From assembly GCA_964538565.1 (NCBI GenBank), contig CAZIGW010000195.1:1-37195 (forward strand): 37,195 nt of DNA. Reading direction: 5' to 3'. The stretch's first letter is position 1. Each line of letters opens with the position of its first letter. This document shows, in pieces, positions 18,346 to 25,782 of the stretch. This DNA is from CAYVBN01 sp964538565. Its GTDB lineage: Bacteria; Pseudomonadota; Alphaproteobacteria; Rhizobiales; Xanthobacteraceae. The translations under genes and the position numbers were made by a program. Under the pieces are notes generated by a model. That model did no database searches. It had not been told where the DNA came from and saw only the letters and a list, made by a program, of their open reading frames with translations.

Positions 18346-18456
18346 AGGCTGCGGCTCGGTTCCGGTCGGACGGCGACATTTCCCGCCGGACCGAAAGGGG
18401 CGAGCCCCCGATCCCGCCGCTGCGTGAAGAATGCGGCGGCGTGATGAACACGACCC

Positions 18457-18486
18457 CCCCGGTCGCGCCGTCCGACGCGACCGGGG
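18457..18486. terminator. Bidirectional hairpin between convergent ydcH-like and hsp20 genes
   Basis: A perfect 11-bp stem, CCCCGGTCGCG (18457-18467) with CGCGACCGGGG (18476-18486), closes an 8-base loop. It sits between the stop codons of two converging genes. No T-run follows on either strand, so it is a terminator-like hairpin rather than a textbook intrinsic terminator. Confidence 0.6.
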
Positions 18487-18510
18487 TGAAACGCCGGTAC
18501 CGCCCGGCCG

Positions 18511-19050
18511 TCAGGCGGCCTTGACGTCGATCTTCTTCGTCGCCTTTTGCGCCTCCGGCGTCTTCGGCAGCGTCACCTTGAGCACTCCCTTCTTGAAGCT
18601 CGCCTCGATCTTGTTCGTGTCGACGCCTTCCGGCAGGCGGAACGAGCGCTCGAACGATCCGAAGTGACGCTCGTGAAGGTAGTAGTCCTTCTTCTTCTCT
18701 TCCTTCTCTTGCTGCTTTTCGCCCTTGATGATCAGTCCGCCGTTCGCAAGCTTCACCTCGATGTTTTTCTCGTCCATTCCGGGCAGGTCGGCGGTGATTT
18801 CGTAGGCGTTCTCGGTCTCCGCGATGTCGACGGCGGGGGTCGTCAGGCCCGCCTCCCGACGCCAGAACGGTTCGAGCGAGAGCATGGAGCGCCGGAACGG
18901 CGCGCCCCATAGGCCTCGGTCGAATTCGTCAAAAAGACGGTCGACTTCGCGGCGAAGGCTCTCGAACGGCCGCCACGCCGGCATGGGCGAAGCAGGCTCC
19001 GCCGACTTTTCTTCCTTCCGGATGGGCAATTTGGTCGCACTTTCGGCCAT
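18511..19050 (-). CDS. Small heat-shock protein, Hsp20/alpha-crystallin family
   Basis: A 179-residue ATP-independent holdase chaperone. The N-terminal arm contains an amphipathic LRREVDRLFDEFDRGLW segment. The alpha-crystallin domain (about 70-165) has the conserved ITADLPGMDEKNIEVKL, IIKGEK and the core GVLKVTLPK, and the tail ends with an IxV motif (KKIDVKAA) of the kind that docks neighbouring dimers in oligomers. The ATG is preceded by AGGAGGATC. The gene has a long 5' region with a 10-bp dyad (19183-19214) and an FNR/FixK-type box (19251-19264), which suggests control by oxygen limitation or redox state in addition to, or instead of, heat. Confidence 0.95.
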   Translation of the reverse strand: MAESATKLPIRKEEKSAEPASPMPAWRPFESLRREVDRLFDEFDRGLWGAPFRRSMLSLEPFWRREAGLTTPAVDIAETENAYEITADLPGMDEKNIEVKLANGGLIIKGEKQQEKEEKKKDYYLHERHFGSFERSFRLPEGVDTNKIEASFKKGVLKVTLPKTPEAQKATKKIDVKAA

Positions 19051-19182
19051 GTCCAGATCCTCCTGTCAGTTGATGCGCCGAGATCCTCGTGTGGCGGATT
19101 TGAAACTCCTCGTCTTCCGCACGCCAAGGCTCCGAATCCAGACCACGCAAGCAACGTGAACTTGTCGGCGCCCAGTTGATTC

Positions 19183-19214
19183 CGAAGTTCGCAGAAGCCC
19201 GGGCGCGAACTTCG
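19183..19214 (-). repeat. 10-bp inverted repeat in the hsp20 upstream region
   Basis: Arms CGAAGTTCGC (19183-19192) and GCGAACTTCG (19205-19214) are perfectly complementary around 12 bases. If the 19251 box sits at -41.5, transcription of hsp20 would begin near 19216, placing this hairpin at the very 5' end of the mRNA. It could be a 5' stabilising stem-loop or a dyad operator. Confidence 0.6.
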
Positions 19215-19250
19215 ATGTCGGAACACTAGGACCAGCGAAAATGAGTTGGG

Positions 19251-19264
19251 TTGATCTACGTCAA
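19251..19264. promoter_or_regulatory. FNR/FixK-type binding box upstream of hsp20
   Basis: TTGATCTACGTCAA matches the TTGA-N6-TCAA dyad of Crp/Fnr-family regulators, in the TTGAT-N4-GTCAA form usual for alphaproteobacterial FNR/FixK. It is about 200 bases upstream of the hsp20 start and also faces the PIG-L genes, so its target is inferred. Confidence 0.65.
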
Positions 19265-19367
19265 CTTCAAGCCGTGCGCGCATGATTCCCCGTCCACCGA
19301 GCTTGTGCGATGGCTGCGTCTGCCTGCTCGTCCGGCATCCGATTTCCTCGCGGTCCCGGCGTCCGGT

Positions 19368-19381
19368 TTGACGCACGTCAA
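19368..19381. promoter_or_regulatory. FNR/FixK-type binding box upstream of the PIG-L pair
   Basis: TTGACGCACGTCAA fits TTGA-N6-TCAA. AATATT/TATTTT (19403-19410) lies where the -10 of a class II promoter would be if the box were centred at -41.5. This predicts a transcript starting near 19416, with a leader of about 135 bases before the first PIG-L gene. Confidence 0.65.
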
Positions 19382-19551
19382 GGTCGAATGGGCGCAATGG
19401 CGAATATTTTGAACAAACACGCGCGGTTCTCTGCGTCACGGATTGGCAACGTGGAATTCTCCCGCAACCCCGCCCTCCGGCAGTCGAAGTTCCCCGATCG
19501 ATCAAGAACGAAGCACCGGATGAGGAGGCTGTCGGCGGATGGCAGGGCGAG

Positions 19552-20382
19552 ATGAACGGGTTGCGCCGCTTTGACACGGTCTCGTTCTATTTCGCGGCGC
19601 ATCCCGACGACTGGCAGCTCTTCATGACTCCGTCGGCGTTCGAAAACGTGCTCGACGACCGCACGAAGGCGGTGTTCGTGCATGTCACCGCCGGCGACGC
19701 GGGTCTCGGCACCGGCACGGGAGGCCGCAAGCAGCCGTACTATCTGGCGCGCGAAAATGGATCGAATGCCGCCATCCGTTTCATGGCCGACGCGGACAAG
19801 CCGCCGGTCGAGGCGACGGCCTCGCAGCCCCGGCTCAACGGGCACGCAATCCGGCGCATCGCCTATCGCAACACGACCGCCTATTTCCTGAGGCTGCCGG
19901 ACGGAAGCGGCGCCGGAACCGGATACGCCGACACCGGAAATCAATCGCTGGCCCGGCTCGCCGAGGGACGAATCGATCGTCTGTCCGCCATCGACGGGTC
20001 GGCGTCGTACGAAAGCTGGAGCGATCTCGTCACCACGCTGCGGGATCTGTTTCGAGCCGAGCGGGAAGACGCCGCGTTCGAACTGCATGTTCCAGATCCC
20101 GATACCGTCAACAACCCGGAGGATCACCCGGATCACCTCATGAGCGGCAGGGCGGCACTCGAGGCCGCCCGTGGACTCTCCGCCCGCCGGGTCCTTCACG
20201 TCGGCTACGCGAGCGCCCGACGTCCCGAAAATCTCTTTTCCGAGCAGCGCGATATGAAATGCGCGGTCTACGCAGTGACCCTATCCGGGCTCCTTGCCTG
20301 CGGCCACGCCATTGCCTGGCGTCATTATGACCGCCTATATGTCGGTCGAAACTACTTCCGCGTCGAGGACGGCGCGGCCTGA
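19552..20382 (+). CDS. PIG-L/LmbE-family deacetylase, cytoplasmic form
   Basis: A 276-residue protein of the PIG-L (LmbE-like) family of zinc-dependent N-deacetylases. The metal motif AHPDD has His17 and Asp20 as expected ligands (Asp19 as likely base), and the second motif is HPDH (His192-His195). Known members remove acetyl groups from N-acetylglucosamine units of GPI, mycothiol or bacillithiol precursors and from some antibiotics. No signal peptide is present: the protein begins almost directly at the first beta strand. It is a tandem paralogue of the next gene, sharing most of its sequence throughout, including AGDAGLGTGTGGRK and PDGSGAGTGY. The substrate is unknown. Confidence 0.88.
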   Translation: MNGLRRFDTVSFYFAAHPDDWQLFMTPSAFENVLDDRTKAVFVHVTAGDAGLGTGTGGRKQPYYLARENGSNAAIRFMADADKPPVEATASQPRLNGHAIRRIAYRNTTAYFLRLPDGSGAGTGYADTGNQSLARLAEGRIDRLSAIDGSASYESWSDLVTTLRDLFRAEREDAAFELHVPDPDTVNNPEDHPDHLMSGRAALEAARGLSARRVLHVGYASARRPENLFSEQRDMKCAVYAVTLSGLLACGHAIAWRHYDRLYVGRNYFRVEDGAA

Positions 20383-20436
20383 AGACCGCAGTTGCCGGTC
20401 CTGAACACCACGGGGGAATTCGAGAAGGAGGGGCGA

Positions 20437-21423
20437 ATGCCCAGATTGCGTGCGACGGTCGCTCTTTGCCTCGGCTGCGGACTGCTCGACGGCACGGCGG
20501 CTGTCGCGGACAATGCCCAGTCGTTCGACAAGGTGTCATTCTACTTCGCCGCCCATGAGGACGACTGGCAGCTTTTCATGAATCCCTCGGCGTTCCAGGA
20601 CGTCGCGAACCCGCGCACCAAAACGGTGTTCGTCCACATGACGGCGGGCGACGCCGGCCTTGGAACCGGAACGGGTGGCCGCAAACACCCGTACTATCTG
20701 GCGCGGGAGAACGGCGCCGACGCCGCCATCCGGTTCATGGCCGATTCGGACGATCGCGCGCCCGCCGAGAAGATCGCCCGCCGGATGGCGTTCAACGGCC
20801 ACCCGATCCATCGCGTCGCCTATCGCAACACCGTGGCCTACTATCTCAGGGTGCCGGATGGAAGCGGCGCCGGAACGGGCTATGCGCAGACCGGCTACCA
20901 GTCGCTCAAGCGACTCGCCGGGGGTGAGATCAAGAAGCTCTCGGCCATCGACGGATCCACCGCGTATCGCGGCTGGACCGATCTCACCACGACCATCCGC
21001 GCCATTCTCGACCACGAACGCGGCACTTCTCCCGCCGTTCAGTTGAACGTCTCCGAAACCGATCCGGCGATCAATCCGGGCGACCATTCCGACCACCTGA
21101 TGACGGCGAAAGCCGCGCTCGACGCCGCCAAGGACCTGACCTGCGCGCGCCGCCTCCACTATGTCGACTATGCGAGCTCGAAGCTGCCGGAGAACCTGAC
21201 TGCCGATGCCCGCGACATGGAAAGCTCGGTGTTCGCCGTCACCCTCGCCGCTGTGAACGAATTCGACCACACCACGGCCTGGCACCGCTACGACCAGCAC
21301 TACGTCGGTCGGAACTACTTCCGGATCGAAGAGGCGAACGGCCGTTGCGGCGCCTCGGGGCCGGCAATGACCGCGTCCAAGGCTGCGGACGGACGAGCGA
21401 GCGCCAGTCTCAAAAACAGGTGA
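20437..21423 (+). CDS. PIG-L/LmbE-family deacetylase, exported paralogue
   Basis: A 328-residue paralogue of the preceding gene, 54 bases downstream, with a strong AAGGAGGGG ribosome site before ATG 20437. It differs by an N-terminal signal peptide (MPRLRATVALCLGCGLLDG, cleavage probably after AVA), so it should work in the periplasm, and by a C-terminal tail of about 30 residues. The metal motifs are AHEDD (His40, Asp43) and HSDH (His217-His220): Pro is replaced by Glu and Ser, but the expected ligands are kept. The shared long central block with the first copy indicates tandem duplication followed by a change of compartment. The membrane acyltransferase gene follows. Confidence 0.88.
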   Translation: MPRLRATVALCLGCGLLDGTAAVADNAQSFDKVSFYFAAHEDDWQLFMNPSAFQDVANPRTKTVFVHMTAGDAGLGTGTGGRKHPYYLARENGADAAIRFMADSDDRAPAEKIARRMAFNGHPIHRVAYRNTVAYYLRVPDGSGAGTGYAQTGYQSLKRLAGGEIKKLSAIDGSTAYRGWTDLTTTIRAILDHERGTSPAVQLNVSETDPAINPGDHSDHLMTAKAALDAAKDLTCARRLHYVDYASSKLPENLTADARDMESSVFAVTLAAVNEFDHTTAWHRYDQHYVGRNYFRIEEANGRCGASGPAMTASKAADGRASASLKNR

Positions 21424-21497
21424 ACCGGCCGAACCACGGGAGGGTTCTCCGCTTCCTCCCCCGGTGAAGCTTCACGGCCCGATCAGTCGCCGCTCGG

Positions 21498-21511
21498 TTG
21501 ATCTCCCTCAA
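21498..21511. promoter_or_regulatory. FNR/FixK-type binding box upstream of the membrane acyltransferase
   Basis: TTGATCTCCCTCAA fits TTGA-N6-TCAA. Its centre is 65 bases before ATG 21570. If it is at -41.5 the transcript would start near 21546, leaving a 24-base leader containing TAAGG, which is a well-formed arrangement for an activated promoter. A GTGAAGCTTCAC palindrome lies just upstream at 21464-21475. Confidence 0.65.
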
Positions 21512-21569
21512 CGACGACGGCTGACGGGCTGTTAGCTTTTAGGCCTCATCCCAACCGAGCCGTAAGGCG

Positions 21570-22799
21570 ATGGCGGAACCGGCGCGAAGGAGCTTGCCCA
21601 AGTTGGAGCCGCGGGCGCCGGTCCTGCCGGCGGAGCAGCGGCCGCGCTCCGGCATGTTTGCCGCCGTGCCGCTGCCGGTGACCGCGCGCATCGCCTCGAT
21701 CGACGCCCTGCGCGGCCTCAGCATGTTTTTCATCATCGGCGGCGACGGCCTGGTCCGCTCGCTGGGAGACGTCGTTTCGCGCAAGCAGCCGGCATTGGAA
21801 TCTGTGAGCGCCGTGCTCGCCATTCAATTCACCCACGTTCCCTGGGAAGGCGTTCGCATCTACGACCTGATCTTCCCCCTCTTCATCTTCATCACCGGCG
21901 TCTCGATCGTGTTTTCGCTGACCCGTCTGGTGGAGCGCGAGGGAAAAGCTGCAGCGCATACGCGCGTGTTCCGCCGCGCCCTGCTGCTCTATGTGCTCGG
22001 CCTGATCTACTACGGCGGCATCGGCCACCATTGGGGCGACGTGCGATTGCTGGGCGTGCTGCAGCGCATCGCGATCTGCTATCTGGCCGCGTCCCTGCTG
22101 TTCCTGAACTTCCGGCTGCGCGGCCTGGCCGTCGCCTGCGCCGGCCTCCTTGTCGGCTACTGGGCGTTGATGACATTCGTGCCGGTGCCGGGAATCGGCG
22201 CCGGCTCGTTCGCGATGGACGCCAATCTCGCCAACTGGCTCGACCGCAACTATTTGCCCGGCCGGCTGTGGGACCTGACGCGCGATCCGGAAGGCATGCT
22301 CAGCACGCTTCCCGCGATCGCCACCGCGCTCTTCGGCGTCCTTGCCGGCATCCTTCTGCGCAATGCCCGTCTCGCCGATAGGAGCAAACCCCTCTGGCTG
22401 ATTGGAGCGGGCGCACTGATGATCGCGGCGGGCTACGCATGGTCGCTGCAGTTTCCGATCGTCAAGGCGATCTGGACCTCGTCGTTCGCACTCGTCGCGG
22501 CCGGCTACAGCACGATCCTGCTGGGCGGTCTCTACCAGATCATGGACGTGTGGGGATACAAGCGCTGGGCTGCGCCCCTCGTATGGATCGGCGCGAACGC
22601 CATCACGCTGTACTTCATCAACGGTCTCGTCGGCTTCGAGCCGTTCGCGCTGCGTCTCGTCGGCGGCGACATCGGTGCGTTCCTGGACCGCGCGATCGCG
22701 CCGGGCATGGAGCTTCTGGTCGCGCACGCGGTCGGATTGGGGTTGGCGATTGCGCTTGCCGGGTATCTCTACAGCCGAAAGGTCTTTCTGCGCGTGTGA
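21570..22799 (+). CDS. Heparan-alpha-glucosaminide N-acetyltransferase-like membrane protein (DUF5009/HGSNAT type)
   Basis: A 409-residue polytopic inner-membrane protein with about ten hydrophobic segments. The first helix carries the RIASIDALRGLSMFFII signature and the next the HVPWEGVRIYDLIFPLFIF segment typical of the HGSNAT/DUF5009 acyltransferases, which carry acetyl groups from cytosolic acetyl-CoA across the membrane onto a glucosamine-type amine. The N-terminal 30 residues are a soluble Pro/Arg-rich tail; a start at ATG 21654 (MFAAVPLP) would remove most of it. Its opposite chemistry to the two upstream PIG-L deacetylases, and the shared type of upstream box, suggest they act on one saccharide. 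The real substrate is not known. Confidence 0.85.
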   Translation: MAEPARRSLPKLEPRAPVLPAEQRPRSGMFAAVPLPVTARIASIDALRGLSMFFIIGGDGLVRSLGDVVSRKQPALESVSAVLAIQFTHVPWEGVRIYDLIFPLFIFITGVSIVFSLTRLVEREGKAAAHTRVFRRALLLYVLGLIYYGGIGHHWGDVRLLGVLQRIAICYLAASLLFLNFRLRGLAVACAGLLVGYWALMTFVPVPGIGAGSFAMDANLANWLDRNYLPGRLWDLTRDPEGMLSTLPAIATALFGVLAGILLRNARLADRSKPLWLIGAGALMIAAGYAWSLQFPIVKAIWTSSFALVAAGYSTILLGGLYQIMDVWGYKRWAAPLVWIGANAITLYFINGLVGFEPFALRLVGGDIGAFLDRAIAPGMELLVAHAVGLGLAIALAGYLYSRKVFLRV

Positions 22800-22858
22800 G
22801 CCTTGGTCGGACGGCGCGCGAGCGCGCGGGCGGATCGCACAGGTCCGGGCCCTTGGCC

Positions 22859-23794
22859 TCACAACCTGATTTCCCAGGTCTCGCCGACGAGATCGGCCCC
22901 GAAGGAGTGATGCGGCTCCTCACGCGTCAGCTCAAAGCCGCAGCCTCGATAGATCTTGCGCGCGCTGGTGAGGATGCTCTGCGTCCACAGCACGATCTTT
23001 TCATAGCCCTGTTCCCGCGCGAAACCGATGCACTCCTCGACCAGCCGGCGGCCGATCCCATGCCCGCGCGCCGCCGGTTCGACGAACAGCAGGCGCAGGC
23101 GGGCGATTTTCGCGGAGTCCTTCATCAGGAAAACCGAGCCGGCGTTCTCTCCGTCGTATTCGGCGATCCAGCAACGTTCGCGCGCGGGATCGCGCTTGCT
23201 GGCGTAGTCGGCGACGATCTGCGCGCACAGACCCTCGAAGCTTTCGCTCCAGCCGCGTTCCTGTGCATAGACGACGCCATGCCGGGCGACGATCCAGCCG
23301 AAATCGCCGGGCCGCGGCTCGCGAAGAACAAAGGCCGGCTCCCGCGTCGGGGCCGCATCCCTCCCGAGCAGGCCTTCGATGCTGCGCATCGCCGAGACAA
23401 GGCGGATCTGCTCTGCATCCGGCAACCGGCCCAGCATCGCCGCCACCATCTGCTGCGAGCGCTCTTCCAGCGGCTCGAACATGCGGCGGCCGCGGGCGGT
23501 GAGCGCAAGATGGCTCTGCCGCGCATCCGCCTTCGACGTCGTCCGCCTGATCAGTCCGCGCTTCTCGAATCCGCGCAGCGTGCGACTCAGATAGCCGGCG
23601 TCGAGGTCGAGCTTGCGGGCGATGTCGCTCGCCGTCAGGCCTTCGCCGCGCCCGATTTCGTAGAGCACGCGCGCCTCGGCCAGGGAAAACGGTCCGTCGA
23701 GATACGTCTTGCGCAGAACCCCGATCTGCCGCGTGTAGAATCGGTTGAAGCGCCGGACCGCGGCGATGCGTGCGTCGAGCGTTACTTCCGGCAC
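22859..23794 (-). CDS. MarR-GNAT fusion: helix-turn-helix regulator with N-acetyltransferase domain
   Basis: A 311-residue fusion. The N-terminal half is a MarR-type winged helix (FSLAEARVLYEIGRGEGLTASDIARKLDLDAGYLSRTLRGFEKRGLI, with wing residues TTSKADARQSHLALT). From about residue 155 a GNAT domain follows, with the acetyl-CoA loop VEPAARGHGIGRRLVEE and a C-terminal TSARKIYRGCGFEL strand. This architecture is widespread and usually annotated as bifunctional, with the acetyltransferase substrate unknown. A 19-base perfect palindrome 44 bases upstream of the start is a strong candidate operator, so autoregulation is likely. It converges on the acyltransferase gene. Confidence 0.92.
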   Translation of the reverse strand: MPEVTLDARIAAVRRFNRFYTRQIGVLRKTYLDGPFSLAEARVLYEIGRGEGLTASDIARKLDLDAGYLSRTLRGFEKRGLIRRTTSKADARQSHLALTARGRRMFEPLEERSQQMVAAMLGRLPDAEQIRLVSAMRSIEGLLGRDAAPTREPAFVLREPRPGDFGWIVARHGVVYAQERGWSESFEGLCAQIVADYASKRDPARERCWIAEYDGENAGSVFLMKDSAKIARLRLLFVEPAARGHGIGRRLVEECIGFAREQGYEKIVLWTQSILTSARKIYRGCGFELTREEPHHSFGADLVGETWEIRL

Positions 23795-23837
23795 GGCGGG
23801 ACTCCCTCACCTTCGAGGCCCGGCAGCTTCGGCCATT

Positions 23838-23856
23838 TAGTTGACTATGTCAACTA
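23838..23856. promoter_or_regulatory. MarR-type operator palindrome
   Basis: TAGTTGACTATGTCAACTA is a perfect inverted repeat (8-bp arms, TAT centre), 44 bases before the start of the MarR-GNAT gene. It matches the size and TAGTTGAC/GTCAACTA form of known MarR-family operators. It stands out as an AT-rich island in G+C-rich sequence. Confidence 0.75.
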
Positions 23857-23922
23857 TTTATCCACGCTTGGGGCGGCGTCGCCAGCGCCCGCCGCCCGAT
23901 CCTTCGGATCAGGAGATGTTTG

Positions 23923-24309
23923 TCACCAACGACCTTTGCGGCGATTCCACGCGTAGAGCCGCTCGGCGAAACGGTCGTAGCACCACCGCGCGACCGCCCG
24001 GGCCCCCGGCAAGGCCAGCATTCCGGCAAGCCAGCGATGGCCCGGCGTGCGTCTCCAGATTTCGATGGCGCAGTCGATGCCGACGTGCAGTTCGCCGTCG
24101 CTGTCGGCGGCATGAAGCCGCCGGCGCACGTCGTCCGCCGTGATCCCGAAGTGGGCGAGCGCATCCGGCTCCAGATTGATGTCTCGGAACTCGATGGCGC
24201 CGGCACGCGCCGCCCGCGCAAGTCGATTCCTCTGCCATTCGATGCCCGCGTCGCAGACGGGACATTTCGTGTTGTACCAGACGGTGAGGCTCGGGCCCGT
24301 CACGCGCAC
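23923..24309 (-). CDS. DCC-family (DUF393) thiol-disulfide oxidoreductase-like protein
   Basis: A small protein of about 128 residues with the family's opening LTVWYNTKCPVCDAGIEW, where the CPVC pair is in thioredoxin-like position, then IEFRDINLEP and the C-terminal ARWCYDRFAERLYAWNRRK helix, all typical of DUF393/DCC proteins. No signal peptide is seen. The start is uncertain: GTG 24309 is given, GTG 24303 is equally possible, and TTG 24354 would add 15 residues. It is the last gene of the minus-strand cluster, 117 bases after the MmgE/PrpD gene, so cotranscription is possible but not compelling. Confidence 0.82.
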   Translation of the reverse strand: MRVTGPSLTVWYNTKCPVCDAGIEWQRNRLARAARAGAIEFRDINLEPDALAHFGITADDVRRRLHAADSDGELHVGIDCAIEIWRRTPGHRWLAGMLALPGARAVARWCYDRFAERLYAWNRRKGRW

Positions 24310-24426
24310 ACTCGCTCGGTTGGTTCCGAACACAGTCCCGCGCCAGTGCGGCAAAGGTTGGGAGAGCGGAACCCCGTTCCGCGCGGCACGCCCGCAGGTG
24401 CAGATCTTCCGTTCGCGCCGGGTCCG

Positions 24427-25782
24427 CTAGTCTCCCGCCCGGGCCGCCGCCTGCACGGCGCGCGCCGCCGAAAGCAGCGCATCGGGCGATTGCAGTGCCG
24501 AGCGCGCGCCTTGCCACATCGCGCCGGCTTCCCCCTCGCCCAGCAGCGGCGCGACCAGCCGGTGAAACTTCCGCGCGACCTCCGTTTCGTCGAGCGCACG
24601 TGCCGGATCGCCCGGAACATGGCGCACGAGCCGTTCCCGCTGGCCCTGCGCGGTCGTGACCGTCACGCGCGCCGGCCATGCGGCGGGATAATCGGCGAGC
24701 AGGCTGTCGTCGGCGACCACTTTGATCCGCCCCATGAACGCCTGCAGCCGGTCTTCCAGGGAGGGCGGCGCGCCGAGATCGAGCGTGCGCTCCGGCTGCA
24801 GTACCGCCACGGCCATCTGGTACGGCAGGCTCGTCACGTAGGAGGCACGATCGCCGGCTCTGACGCCGTGATTGACCATCCGCCAATGCGGCGGCAGCAC
24901 TCCGGCGGTGATTTCGGAGGCTTCGTGGACCGGCACGCCTTCGCCGGCGATTTCCAGCAGCGCCTGCGTAGCCGCCATGGACTGCCGCGCCGCGCACCAC
25001 GGCTTCATCGAGACATCCGAGAACGCCAGCGCGGAGCCGAGGCCGTCCGTCATGGCGGCAAGGTCCGGCTCGATGCCGTAGACGTCGGGCAGGAGACGCG
25101 ACTTCAGCACGTCGCGATCCGCGGTGAAGCCCGCGCGCGCCGCAAGCGCCGCCATCACGCCGCCGCGCGCCGCATGACCGACCGACAACCAGCGCGCCGT
25201 CGTCACCGCGTGGTGCTGACCGACCGAGGGCGCGCCCCACGTCAGCGCGACCGCGAGCGCGTGCGCCGTCTGCCGCTCGTCAAGCCGCAGCAGGCGGGCA
25301 CCGACCGCCGCCGTCGCGAAGCCCGCGGCGAAATAGGTCGGCCAGATGCCCCGATAAAGGACGTCCGGTCCCTTGATTGCACGCCCGAGCCGGATCATCG
25401 CTTCGTAGCCGGCGAGGACGGCCGCGGCGACGTCACCGGTGTCCGGCCGAGCCGCGTGCGCCGCGAGCGCCATCGCCGCCGGGATCACGATCGAGCCCGG
25501 CGTCGTCATCGACGCGAGGTGAATGTCGTCGACCTCGCTCAGCCGCGCCAGCGCGCAATCGACCACGACACTTTCGAGCCAGTCGGGCCCGGCATGTCGC
25601 TCCGACCGCAGGCTGCCACGAAATGCGAGAAGCTTCTTTCCTTCCGCGGTCGCCGCTGCGGCGATCCAGGCGCCGAGCGTGTCGGCGACGTGCAGCCGCA
25701 GTTTGGGAAGACCATCCGCAAACTCTTCGGCGTCCAGCCGCGCCACGAAGGCGGCGAGTTCGTCGATGCCGTTCATGATCAT
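24427..25782 (-). CDS. MmgE/PrpD family protein
   Basis: A 451-residue member of the MmgE/PrpD fold (2-methylcitrate dehydratase, cis-aconitate decarboxylase and iminodisuccinate epimerase relatives). Family features seen are an N-terminal helical domain with a VADTLGAWIAAA stretch, the SEVDDIHLASMTTPGSIVIPAAMA segment, a WGAPSVGQ region, and SDVSMKPWCAARQSMAAT, matching the conserved K-x-(Y/W)-(P/C) site. The ATG overlaps the stop codon of the upstream M24 gene as ATGA, indicating translational coupling; ATG 25776 is an alternative. It probably handles a substituted dicarboxylate or similar intermediate of the same pathway. The reaction is not determined. Confidence 0.88.
   Translation of the reverse strand: MIMNGIDELAAFVARLDAEEFADGLPKLRLHVADTLGAWIAAAATAEGKKLLAFRGSLRSERHAGPDWLESVVVDCALARLSEVDDIHLASMTTPGSIVIPAAMALAAHAARPDTGDVAAAVLAGYEAMIRLGRAIKGPDVLYRGIWPTYFAAGFATAAVGARLLRLDERQTAHALAVALTWGAPSVGQHHAVTTARWLSVGHAARGGVMAALAARAGFTADRDVLKSRLLPDVYGIEPDLAAMTDGLGSALAFSDVSMKPWCAARQSMAATQALLEIAGEGVPVHEASEITAGVLPPHWRMVNHGVRAGDRASYVTSLPYQMAVAVLQPERTLDLGAPPSLEDRLQAFMGRIKVVADDSLLADYPAAWPARVTVTTAQGQRERLVRHVPGDPARALDETEVARKFHRLVAPLLGEGEAGAMWQGARSALQSPDALLSAARAVQAAARAGD

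Larger units (their letters stand above)
19051..19551. other. 501-base divergent regulatory region between hsp20 and the PIG-L pair
   Basis: No gene is supported here. It carries a 10-bp inverted repeat (19183-19214) and two TTGA-N6-TCAA boxes (19251-19264 and 19368-19381). An AATATTTT stretch at 19403-19410 is well placed as a -10 for the second box. The short open frame at 19310-19555 shows no family or codon signal. Confidence 0.6.

Noticed and set aside
19310..19555. Plus-strand 81-codon frame between hsp20 and the first PIG-L gene
   Set aside because: It spans the 19368 regulatory box and predicted promoter elements, has no coding signature, and overlaps the start of the PIG-L gene.
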